Source: a bacterium
GTDB lineage: Bacteria > JAMORN01
DNA length: 7,015 nt
Assembly (NCBI GenBank): GCA_027063545.1
Contig: JAMORN010000139.1
Location: 1 to 7,015 of the forward strand
Direction: 5' to 3'
In this document: in pieces, positions 1-5,836 of the stretch
Numbering within the stretch: the first letter of the stretch is position 1
How the letters are laid out: each line of letters starts with the position of its first letter
Program-made: the position numbers and the translations under genes
Notes under the pieces: model-generated
Seen by the model: only the letters and a program-made list of their open reading frames with translations
What the model was told of the DNA's origin: nothing
Databases searched by the model: none

Positions 1-1
1 C

Positions 2-679
2 TCTTTTGATAATAGTTTTTTCTTTTTTACAGATTCATCAAAAGTAGAGGACTTTTCTCAAAATAGCGAGATAGGTATTGTGTTTGATCCAAGGTTTAAT
101 TATACTAGATTTATTATATTTAGAAACTTTTATTATTCAAATCATTTTGATAATACATATTCTCTTTCTGCTACAGCAACAATAGAAAAAGGTTATAGAA
201 TTGAGAAAAAATTATCCAATGATAATTTAGAGATAGATTTAAATACTGAAATTTCAAACTACAAATATAAAATGGTTGAGGATACCCTATCTAATATTAA
301 TCGCTATTTTTATGAGAATAAAATAAAAATTTTAAATTTTTCTCCATTTTATATTATCCCAGCATATTCTATTGAGAAGAAAGAGGAGCTTTTATTTAAT
401 GATAAAGTGTATTTTTACAGCATTTTCCCAACATTTGAGTATAAAAAGCATCTAATTTTTTCAACCACATTAAAAATAACCTATAGATATTTAGGAAATG
501 ATAGTATTTCAACATACAAATATATTGAAGACTATATAAAAGGTTATAACTATGATATTACTTCCAATATAATGTATAATACAAAGGCAAATTTAAATAT
601 AAGTGGAAATTACACTTATAAGATAAGAGGGGATAGAAGATGGCAACTTCTCTCATTAAGTATATTGTATTATTTTTAA
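2..679 (+). CDS. Probable outer-membrane beta-barrel protein, C-terminal part (5' end outside window)
   Basis: The frame is open from the left window edge to TAA at 677-679, giving about 225 visible residues. A GTG at position 80 is in frame but needs no special role, because the frame continues upstream without a stop. The product is rich in Tyr, Phe, Ile and Asn and alternates hydrophobic and polar residues in short stretches separated by charged or Asn/Asp-rich turns. The last strand ends in two Tyr and a terminal Phe (LSILYYF). A C-terminal aromatic on an amphipathic last strand is the usual signal of an outer-membrane barrel folded by the Bam machinery. I recognise no named family, catalytic motif or transport plug, so the role stays open. 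The gene overlaps the next gene by 40 bp, which suggests co-transcription and linked expression with the Omp85-type protein. Alternative: another secreted beta-rich surface protein. Confidence 0.72.
   Translation, partial: SFDNSFFFFTDSSKVEDFSQNSEIGIVFDPRFNYTRFIIFRNFYYSNHFDNTYSLSATATIEKGYRIEKKLSNDNLEIDLNTEISNYKYKMVEDTLSNINRYFYENKIKILNFSPFYIIPAYSIEKKEELLFNDKVYFYSIFPTFEYKKHLIFSTTLKITYRYLGNDSISTYKYIEDYIKGYNYDITSNIMYNTKANLNISGNYTYKIRGDRRWQLLSLSILYYF
627..632 (+). promoter_or_regulatory. Ribosome-binding site of the overlapping Omp85-type gene
   Basis: GAGGGG lies inside the end of the preceding coding region, seven bases before ATG 640. An in-frame TAG at 634-636 blocks any longer start for the downstream gene. 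The site and the stop together fix the start at 640 and make the 40-bp overlap real rather than a start-choice artefact. Confidence 0.6.
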
Positions 680-2256
680 TAATTTTTTTTAATTTTTTAT
701 ACTCAAAAAACCTTCAGCTTATAGAAGTTGATAGTTCATTTAATGATATAGACTTTTCTAAGAAGTATAAAATAAAGATAATTGGAATTGATAGCTTGGT
801 TAAAGATAGTGTTTTTTATTATTGGAATATATACTCGCTTAAAGATTCCCTGTCAAAAGAGACTTTGAATAAATTTTTAAAAAAAATTACAAATATATAT
901 GAAGATATAGGGTATCTTGATGTTAAAATAGTTTATAAGGGTATGGAACCTTTTTTTTTTATCTTATTTGAAAAAGGAAATCCCTATAAAGTTAAAATAA
1001 TAGAAAAGAGAAAAGGAAGTTTTTCAATATTTTATATAGGAGACTATAATAAAAAAATTCTAGAGTATTTATTTTACAAAAGATTAGAAAATTTAAAAAA
1101 AATAGGATATTTAAATTCATATATTTCCCTGGATTCTGCATTTAAGTTTAATGATACTTTATATATTTATACTCACATAGAAAATGGCAATTCCATAAAT
1201 ATTGATAGTATATTTGTTAATCCTAAAAAATATAATAGATCATTTTTTAAAACTATTATTTTATCTTTAGGTTCTTCTTACAAAGAGATAAATAAAAATT
1301 GTTCAAAAGTGGAGAAGACCTTTGATATTAAGATAGAAGATTCTATAATATATATAAATAAAGATAAAGGAATATTAAATTTATATATAAAAGAATTAAG
1401 AAAAAATTCTTTAAAAACAACATTTTATATGGATAGCTCAACATTTTTATATAATGTAAATATATATCTAAACAATCTTTATGGTTATCCTAATACATTA
1501 AGACTTTATGCAAATAAATTCAATAATTTTACCCAAAAGTATAAAATAGAATTTTCATCTATTGTAAGTTATAATATGTCTATTTCTCTCCATTTGGGTG
1601 GAGATGTATTTATTTATGATACAACAAATATTGAAAAAAACTATACAATGGGATTTTCTAGACCAATTAAAGATGAAAATAGATTTAAAATAGATATATC
1701 CTATAAAAATCTTGAAAAAAATAATGTTTATTTTAATAAATTCTACACTCTACAAATAAATTTTTACAATAAAATATACGATTCCTTATTTTACAAACAC
1801 AGATTTAAAATATCTTTTAGCATAATATCAGATAAAAATAAAAATTTTTCCAATAGTTTAACATTTAAATACACTTTTCCATTAACATACAGGAGTTTTC
1901 TTTATAGAGGAGAGTATAACTATTTGAAAAATTTCTATTTTAACTATTACGATTATTTTGCTTATATTATATCACCAGAGGTTGTAAGAGGTTATAAATC
2001 TTTTATTATATATCCTGAAGAGGTTTTATCTTTAAAAAATAGTATTGGAGTTATAAAAGGAAGAAGTTTCTTTTATATATTCTATGATTATTGTATTACA
2101 AGGGATATTACAGATGAAATAGGAAAGTACAAAGGCTATGGAGTAGGTTTTGAAATAGTAAAGAATAGTTTTCTACTTATGTTTTTAGTAGGTTATAACA
2201 GAGAAGTTTATCTTTACAATCCACTTATAACAGTAAGCTTTACCTACTTTCTTTAA
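640..2256 (+). CDS. Omp85-superfamily outer-membrane protein (BamA/TamA/FhaC-like, short form)
   Basis: Residues 5-22 form a hydrophobic signal peptide, with probable cleavage near the Tyr-Ser at 21-22. Residues about 43-119 look like a POTRA domain: a starting beta strand with IIGI, a helix, then the Glu-Asp-Ile-Gly-Tyr turn at 88-92 and a closing strand with EKGNPYKV. A second POTRA-like unit covers about 115-185, with Gly-Tyr at 156-157. A less clear third follows at about 184-252. From about 258 to the end the sequence is aromatic beta strands. VRGY at 449-452 matches the conserved (V/I)RG(F/Y) motif of loop L6 in Omp85 barrels, and the protein ends in an aromatic strand (SFTYFL). At 538 aa it is shorter than typical BamA and close in size to TamA or FhaC. 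Family members insert or translocate proteins (some lipids) at the outer membrane. Here the substrate is unknown; the overlapping upstream barrel protein is a candidate client by context only. It overlaps convergent hflC by 17 bp. Confidence 0.82.
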   Translation: MATSLIKYIVLFLIIFFNFLYSKNLQLIEVDSSFNDIDFSKKYKIKIIGIDSLVKDSVFYYWNIYSLKDSLSKETLNKFLKKITNIYEDIGYLDVKIVYKGMEPFFFILFEKGNPYKVKIIEKRKGSFSIFYIGDYNKKILEYLFYKRLENLKKIGYLNSYISLDSAFKFNDTLYIYTHIENGNSINIDSIFVNPKKYNRSFFKTIILSLGSSYKEINKNCSKVEKTFDIKIEDSIIYINKDKGILNLYIKELRKNSLKTTFYMDSSTFLYNVNIYLNNLYGYPNTLRLYANKFNNFTQKYKIEFSSIVSYNMSISLHLGGDVFIYDTTNIEKNYTMGFSRPIKDENRFKIDISYKNLEKNNVYFNKFYTLQINFYNKIYDSLFYKHRFKISFSIISDKNKNFSNSLTFKYTFPLTYRSFLYRGEYNYLKNFYFNYYDYFAYIISPEVVRGYKSFIIYPEEVLSLKNSIGVIKGRSFFYIFYDYCITRDITDEIGKYKGYGVGFEIVKNSFLLMFLVGYNREVYLYNPLITVSFTYFL

Positions 2257-3094
2257 TTAAAAGTTTATATAATCTAGAATCTATAGGAATAACAAGAATA
2301 GAAGATGAATCTATAGTATTTTCAAAAAACAGAAGATTTTCATATAATTTAAAGAATTTTTTATTCTTAGAGTAGGCATTTGAATATATAAAATAAGCTA
2401 GAGAATCTCCTTCTGCTTTTATATATTGAGCAGTTTTCTGAGCGTATGCTAAGATACTATCCCTCTCTCTATTTGTTTGAGCAATAATTTTTTGAGCAAT
2501 CTCTTTACCTTCTGCCCTATATTTAGAAGCCATAGCCATACGTTCAGCCTCAATTCTTTTATAAACATTTTTTAAATTTTCCTTTGGAAGATCACTTTTT
2601 TTAATTCTAACATCAACAATTTCTATACCTAATTTAGAAGCTTTTTTATTAGAATTTATCTTAACCTTTTCCATCATTTCATCTTTTTCTTTTATTACTT
2701 CAGATAATGTATAATTACCAATAACATTTCTTATTTCAGAGAAAATTATTTCATGAAGTCTTAAATTTGCATTTTCTAGGGTTTTTACACTCATTTCAAA
2801 GGTATCTGGAGCAGCTATTCTCCAACAAGCATAATTATCAATAACAAGAGTCTTTTTATCTTTTGTAATTATCTCTGTTGGTTGAGCATCATATATAAGA
2901 AGTCTTTTTTCGTACTTTTCAACTTGCCACCATGGAAGTTTAAAATGTAATCCAGCGGTTTTTTCAACCTTTATAATCTTACCAAACTCTTTTACAACAA
3001 CCTGCTCCGATTCATCAACAGAGTACAATGAAAAATAAGCAAAAATTCCTAAAATAAGAATTATAAACAAATATAATATAAACTTTCCTTTCAT
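2240..3094 (-). CDS. hflC: HflC, SPFH-domain regulator subunit of the FtsH protease
   Basis: HflC pairs with HflK in a large inner-membrane SPFH assembly that encloses or modulates FtsH, the membrane AAA protease. At 284 aa it is slightly shorter than E. coli HflC. A single N-terminal membrane anchor spans about 5-24. The SPFH core follows, with the EFGKI strand at 36-40, the AGLHFKLPWWQVEKYEKR region at 47-64 and a VIGNYTLSEVI helix at 124-134. Residues about 176-235 form a charged, Ala/Glu/Arg-rich helix (IEAERMAMASKYRAEGKE) that continues the coiled coil typical of HflC. The C-terminal part resembles the HflC ending (NAYSKNKKFFKLYENL, then IPIDSRLYKLL). The start is ATG at 3092-3094, preceded by AAGAGAT, which overlaps the hflK stop. 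The gap to hflK is 12 bp, so coupled translation is likely. It is the last gene of the - strand operon. No ftsH is in the window. Confidence 0.93.
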   Translation of the reverse strand: MKGKFILYLFIILILGIFAYFSLYSVDESEQVVVKEFGKIIKVEKTAGLHFKLPWWQVEKYEKRLLIYDAQPTEIITKDKKTLVIDNYACWRIAAPDTFEMSVKTLENANLRLHEIIFSEIRNVIGNYTLSEVIKEKDEMMEKVKINSNKKASKLGIEIVDVRIKKSDLPKENLKNVYKRIEAERMAMASKYRAEGKEIAQKIIAQTNRERDSILAYAQKTAQYIKAEGDSLAYFIYSNAYSKNKKFFKLYENLLFFENTIDSSSILVIPIDSRLYKLLIKESR

Positions 3095-3106
3095 TTATTT
3101 TATCTC

Positions 3107-4048
3107 TTATTTATTTAATTTATCTAGGTTAAGTAAATTTAATGTACCACCTGATTTTGAGTCAATAATATATACCTTTGCTTTTGGAAGTACTTTATTT
3201 ATTACTTCATAAAATAATTTAGTTTCAGTAATATTTGGATTTTTGTTGTATTTTTCTAAAAGTGTTAAAAACCTTTTAGTTTCACCTTGAGCTTTAGTTT
3301 CTTTTTCTATTTTATAAGAGATAGCATCTTGGATTATTTTATAAGCTTTTGCTTTGGCCTCAGGAATAGTTTTTTCTTTATATGCTATAGCTTCATTTAT
3401 ATATGTATTTTTATCCTCTCTTGCATTCACTACATCTTTAAAAGCCTCTGATACTGCAGGAGGAGGACTAACAAGTTGAAGTTGCACGGATAGTAAATGA
3501 AGGCCCAAATCATAATAAGACCATATTTCCTTAATTTTGTTATAAATACTCTCCTGAATTAGAGCCTTTCCAGTTGTTAATGCTTCATCAATTGTGTGAT
3601 GTCCAATAACATTTCTAACCGCAGCCATGCAAGAGTTTTTTATAATTTTATCAATATCCTTTGCATTAAAGAGATACTTTTCTGGTTCAGAAACTTGATA
3701 TTGAATAACTACTTCTAAGTCAACAATATTTTCGTCTCCTGTAAGCATTAAAGCCTCTTCTGGGATATGAACTTTATTACCATCATCATCTGTTTTAAAT
3801 CCAATTTCTACTTTTCTAACCATGGTTGTAGGCACAATATCAACTTTTACAATAGGGTAGGGAAGAGTAAAATGAAGACCTGGTTTTGTAGTTCTCCAGT
3901 ATTTACCAAATAGTCTTTCTACTCCCATTTGATCTGAATCAACTCTATAAACAATCCAAGAATAGTTAAAAAAAGAGAAGCTAGCTAAAATAGCAAGTCC
4001 TAAAATTACAATAATTAAATAAAAAATATTTTTAGATGTGCTTTTCAT
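3107..4048 (-). CDS. hflK: HflK, SPFH-domain regulator subunit of the FtsH protease
   Basis: This is the HflC partner in the inner-membrane HflKC complex. Residues 8-31 form the single membrane anchor. The SPFH domain begins near 36 with GVERLFGKYWRTTKPGLHF at 42-60. The stretch MLTGDENIVDLEVVIQYQV at 101-119, the VIGHHTIDEALTTG helix at 147-160 and SPPPAVSEAFKDVVNARED at 194-212 are hallmarks that separate HflK from HflC and from stomatins. The coiled-coil arm runs about 205-262 and ends with the AQGE turn. Its length of 313 aa is well below the roughly 420 aa of E. coli HflK. The N-terminal Gly/Pro-rich cytoplasmic tail is missing: only seven residues precede the anchor. The ATG lies 9 bp after the acyltransferase stop with no good Shine-Dalgarno, only an A-rich run. 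Order hflK-hflC matches other bacteria. Confidence 0.93.
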   Translation of the reverse strand: MKSTSKNIFYLIIVILGLAILASFSFFNYSWIVYRVDSDQMGVERLFGKYWRTTKPGLHFTLPYPIVKVDIVPTTMVRKVEIGFKTDDDGNKVHIPEEALMLTGDENIVDLEVVIQYQVSEPEKYLFNAKDIDKIIKNSCMAAVRNVIGHHTIDEALTTGKALIQESIYNKIKEIWSYYDLGLHLLSVQLQLVSPPPAVSEAFKDVVNAREDKNTYINEAIAYKEKTIPEAKAKAYKIIQDAISYKIEKETKAQGETKRFLTLLEKYNKNPNITETKLFYEVINKVLPKAKVYIIDSKSGGTLNLLNLDKLNK

Positions 4049-4057
4049 ATTATTTTT

Positions 4058-4912
4058 TTAGTACAAATTAGGTTGTAATTCTTTTGTATTTTTCCAAATC
4101 TTATGAGTAAATCCAAACCATCTTGTAGGTTTCATATAAATAAAATAAGAAAAAAACTCTAAAATTTCCATAAAAATTTTTTCAATTTCTTTTTCTTTAA
4201 ACTCATTATAATAAATGTATTTAAATTTAATCTTCCATTGACCATTTTCTTTAATAAGCACACAATATAGTATATCTCTTTTTTGTTTTTTCGCTAATTT
4301 CAGTGGGAAATCAGATATAAGAGTTTTTTTATTTAAAAATTTATATATACTTCCAGTTCTTAGATTTTGATCTATAAGAAAAATAGTAGGGTATTTTTTT
4401 ATTATATCTAAGTTATTTAGAATATTTTTCATTTCTATAGGTATTTCATATAATTTTTCTCTGATATTTTTTAATAAATTTTCTGTATAGGGATTTGAAA
4501 GCTTTTTATAGATAACAACTTTAGAAATATCTATATTAATTCCCATAATCTCCCAGTTATTAAAATGTATTGTAATTATTATAGGATTTTTTTTAAGATA
4601 TTTTTCTATATAAGAGATATCAATGCTATAAATATTTTTAATTAACTCTTTTTTATTATATATAAGAATTATTTCAATAATGTTTTTTGCTAATATATAA
4701 TAGAAAATTTTGTAGAATCTTTTAGATGGATTTTTGTTAAATATATACATGTAATTTTTTCTTATAATTTCTTTCCGATACCCTATGGTATAGAGTATAA
4801 AGCTAAATATATAGATGATAGGTTTTATTAATTTATAGGGAATTAAATAAAAAAAATAAATTAGGATTTTTACAAAGAGATATTCTAAGAGATGTTTAAT
4901 TTTCTTTATCAT
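4058..4912 (-). CDS. LpxL/HtrB-family lysophospholipid acyltransferase (probable lipid A late acyltransferase)
   Basis: LpxL/HtrB-type enzymes move an acyl chain from acyl-ACP to a lipid A precursor or related glycolipid at the inner face of the inner membrane. The 284-aa length is close to the usual 290-310. Hydrophobic N-terminal segments span about 10-45, as expected for membrane attachment. The catalytic H-x4-E motif is present as HFNNWE at 116-121, directly after a hydrophobic strand (IIITI). Other family landmarks are Tyr-Lys-Lys-Leu-Ser-Asn-Pro at 135-141 with NIREK at 149-153, the Asp-Gln pair at 181-182 (FLIDQN), and the closing Pro-x2-Trp...His...Trp-Lys pattern at 262-273. The sequence is very Ile/Lys/Tyr-rich and divergent, so the exact acceptor and whether it is LpxL- or LpxM-like cannot be told. 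The start ATG overlaps the upstream gene by 17 bp, with GAAG just upstream. The operon with hflKC is notable. Confidence 0.85.
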   Translation of the reverse strand: MIKKIKHLLEYLFVKILIYFFYLIPYKLIKPIIYIFSFILYTIGYRKEIIRKNYMYIFNKNPSKRFYKIFYYILAKNIIEIILIYNKKELIKNIYSIDISYIEKYLKKNPIIITIHFNNWEIMGINIDISKVVIYKKLSNPYTENLLKNIREKLYEIPIEMKNILNNLDIIKKYPTIFLIDQNLRTGSIYKFLNKKTLISDFPLKLAKKQKRDILYCVLIKENGQWKIKFKYIYYNEFKEKEIEKIFMEILEFFSYFIYMKPTRWFGFTHKIWKNTKELQPNLY

Positions 4913-5174
4913 TTATTTCTTCAAAATCAACTTCTATAACATCTTCTTCATAAAAAGGCTTTTTTTGATTTATATTATAAGAGCGGTCAAAAGAATTTTC
5001 ATCTAAGTTTTCTGTTTCATTTTTTATATTATCAATAATTTTTTTTATTTTATATATAACAAATAAAATAATACTAACAAAAATTAAAAACAACCCAAAT
5101 ATAACCTTGGCAGGAATAAGCATTAAAATTATAAAAAGTAAGATTAAATAAAACCATAAATTTTCTTTTAACAT
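4896..5174 (-). CDS. Small two-helix membrane protein with acidic C-terminal tail, unknown function
   Basis: This 92-aa protein is almost wholly hydrophobic from residue 6 to 41, enough for two short membrane helices (about 6-20 and 24-41) or a hairpin. A basic patch (YKIKKI, 41-46) should sit on the cytoplasmic side. The remainder is charged and polar, ending in an acidic stretch, EEDVIEVDFEEINDKE (76-91). I recognise no family. Its two helices plus acidic tail resemble small conserved hypothetical membrane proteins of several diderm phyla, but that is only an impression. It is the first gene of the operon and overlaps the acyltransferase start by 17 bp, so the two are probably translationally coupled. 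The gene itself has no clear Shine-Dalgarno; upstream is a T-rich run. Met18 is a possible alternative start but would cut the first helix. Confidence 0.68.
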   Translation of the reverse strand: MLKENLWFYLILLFIILMLIPAKVIFGLFLIFVSIILFVIYKIKKIIDNIKNETENLDENSFDRSYNINQKKPFYEEDVIEVDFEEINDKEN

Positions 5175-5228
5175 ATTAAAAAAATAAAATAAGAAATAAA
5201 ATTTTCCAAAAAATAAAGGAGAAAAAAA
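5175..5228. promoter_or_regulatory. Divergent intergenic spacer, probable promoters for the nuclease and the hflKC operon
   Basis: This 54-bp spacer separates two divergent transcription units and should hold or overlap both promoters. On the - strand, TTGGAA followed after 17 bases by TATTTT resembles a sigma-70 -35/-10 pair, but it would leave almost no leader before the ATG. On the + strand, TAAAAT at 5185-5190 could be a -10 without a convincing -35. The background is so AT-rich that neither is strong evidence. Confidence 0.3.
5215..5221 (+). promoter_or_regulatory. Strong Shine-Dalgarno of the nuclease gene
   Basis: AAAGGAG lies seven bases before ATG 5229. It is the best match to the anti-Shine-Dalgarno in the window, while most - strand operon genes have weak sites. 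It supports the chosen start and suggests efficient translation of the secreted nuclease. Confidence 0.75.
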
Positions 5229-5783
5229 ATGAAAAAAAAGTTTATTTATATTCAGATAGTTATTTTATTCATTTTACTAAATACATCTATATATTCTCAA
5301 ACATGTTATAATAATTTTAGAGGTAAAAGATATAAATTTGTTTTAGAAAAGGTTATTGATGGCGATACATATAAAGGTTATATAAATGGGAAATTATATA
5401 AAGTTCGATTATTAGGAATAGATACTCCAGAGATTCCCCATGGGAATGATAAAATATCAAAAAATAAACCAAATAAATTTTATGGTATTAGTAAAGATAT
5501 TCTTGATATATATGGAAAAAAAGCAACTTTGTATGTGAAAAATATAATACATAAAAGAGATATACTTACTCTTATGTGTTTAAACAAAAGAGATAAATAT
5601 AAAAGGCTTTTATGTTATGTTAAAAAAAATGATTTAATAATTAATGAAATTCTTTTAAAAAAGGGACTGGCAAGAAGCTATCCTTTTTCTAAACACCCAT
5701 GCTATGATAGATATAGACTATTAGAAATTAGAGCTATCTGTAACAAAAAGGGTTTATGGAAAAATTTAAGCCTCTCCCCTTAA
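5229..5783 (+). CDS. Secreted staphylococcal-nuclease-like (thermonuclease family) endonuclease
   Basis: The SNase family makes Ca2+-dependent cuts in DNA and RNA, usually outside the cytoplasm. Residues 1-23 are a signal peptide: MKKK, a hydrophobic core, then SIYS before Gln24. The OB-fold nuclease domain covers about 35-178. Catalytic and metal residues match S. aureus nuclease in order: Asp46 (VIDGDT), Arg60 with Asp65, Thr66 and Glu68 (VRLLGIDTPE), and Arg126 (DKYKRLLCYV), corresponding to Asp21, Arg35, Asp40, Thr41, Glu43 and Arg87. Later landmarks are NEILLKKGLAR (139-149) and GLW (175-177). All active-site residues are intact, so it is probably functional in the periplasm or medium. 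The mature form carries five Cys (26, 117, 129, 158, 171), which could allow disulphides and is unlike the Cys-free staphylococcal enzyme. The gene stands alone, diverging from the hflKC operon. Its last codons and stop lie in the terminator hairpin. Roles in nutrient scavenging or DNA degradation are inference. Confidence 0.9.
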   Translation: MKKKFIYIQIVILFILLNTSIYSQTCYNNFRGKRYKFVLEKVIDGDTYKGYINGKLYKVRLLGIDTPEIPHGNDKISKNKPNKFYGISKDILDIYGKKATLYVKNIIHKRDILTLMCLNKRDKYKRLLCYVKKNDLIINEILLKKGLARSYPFSKHPCYDRYRLLEIRAICNKKGLWKNLSLSP

Positions 5784-5810
5784 AAGAGAGGAGAGGCATT
5801 TTATTATTTT
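5770..5810. terminator. Bidirectional Rho-independent terminator between nuclease and hydrogenase genes
   Basis: GCCTCTCC at 5770-5777 pairs perfectly with GGAGAGGC at 5790-5797 around a 12-base loop. On the + strand it is followed by ATTTTATTATTTT; on the - strand by TTAAATTTTT. It thus serves both converging genes. The left arm is coding: it encodes the Leu-Ser end of the nuclease, and the TAA sits in the loop. This GC-rich stem stands out in a strongly AT-rich region. Confidence 0.8.
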
Positions 5811-5834
5811 GGAGGGGGAGAGGAGGGGAGAGAG
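5811..5834. other. 24-bp G-rich homopurine tract next to the terminator
   Basis: Every base from 5811 to 5834 on the + strand is G or A, including G5 and G4 runs, in a region otherwise dominated by A and T. It contains AGGGGAGAG, nearly complementary to the CCTCTCCCCT of the terminator's left arm, so it could form an alternative, longer-range pairing. It lies in the 3' untranslated region of the hydrogenase transcript, where it reads as a C/U tract. It may be part of a dispersed repeat together with the hairpin; one copy cannot show this. Confidence 0.55.
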
Positions 5835-5836
5835 TT

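Noticed and set aside
80-82. GTG as start of the first + strand gene
   Set aside because: The same frame is open to the left edge without a stop, no Shine-Dalgarno precedes it and the upstream residues look like the same protein; the gene is better treated as 5'-truncated by the window.
2246-2264. AT-only inverted repeat (ACTTT...AAAGT around TTTAATTAAA) at the convergent gene ends
   Set aside because: It is short, has no GC pairs of note and no distinct U tract; expected by chance in this base composition, so not called a terminator.
2240-4048. The two SPFH proteins as stomatin or prohibitin rather than HflC/HflK
   Set aside because: The tandem order, the HflK-specific VSPPPAV...ARED region and the HflC-specific C-terminal NAYSKNKKFFKLYENL region fit HflK and HflC much better.
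5811-5834. G-quadruplex in the purine tract
   Set aside because: Only two runs of three or more G are present; a classic four-run G3 motif is absent, so at most a weak two-tetrad form could exist.
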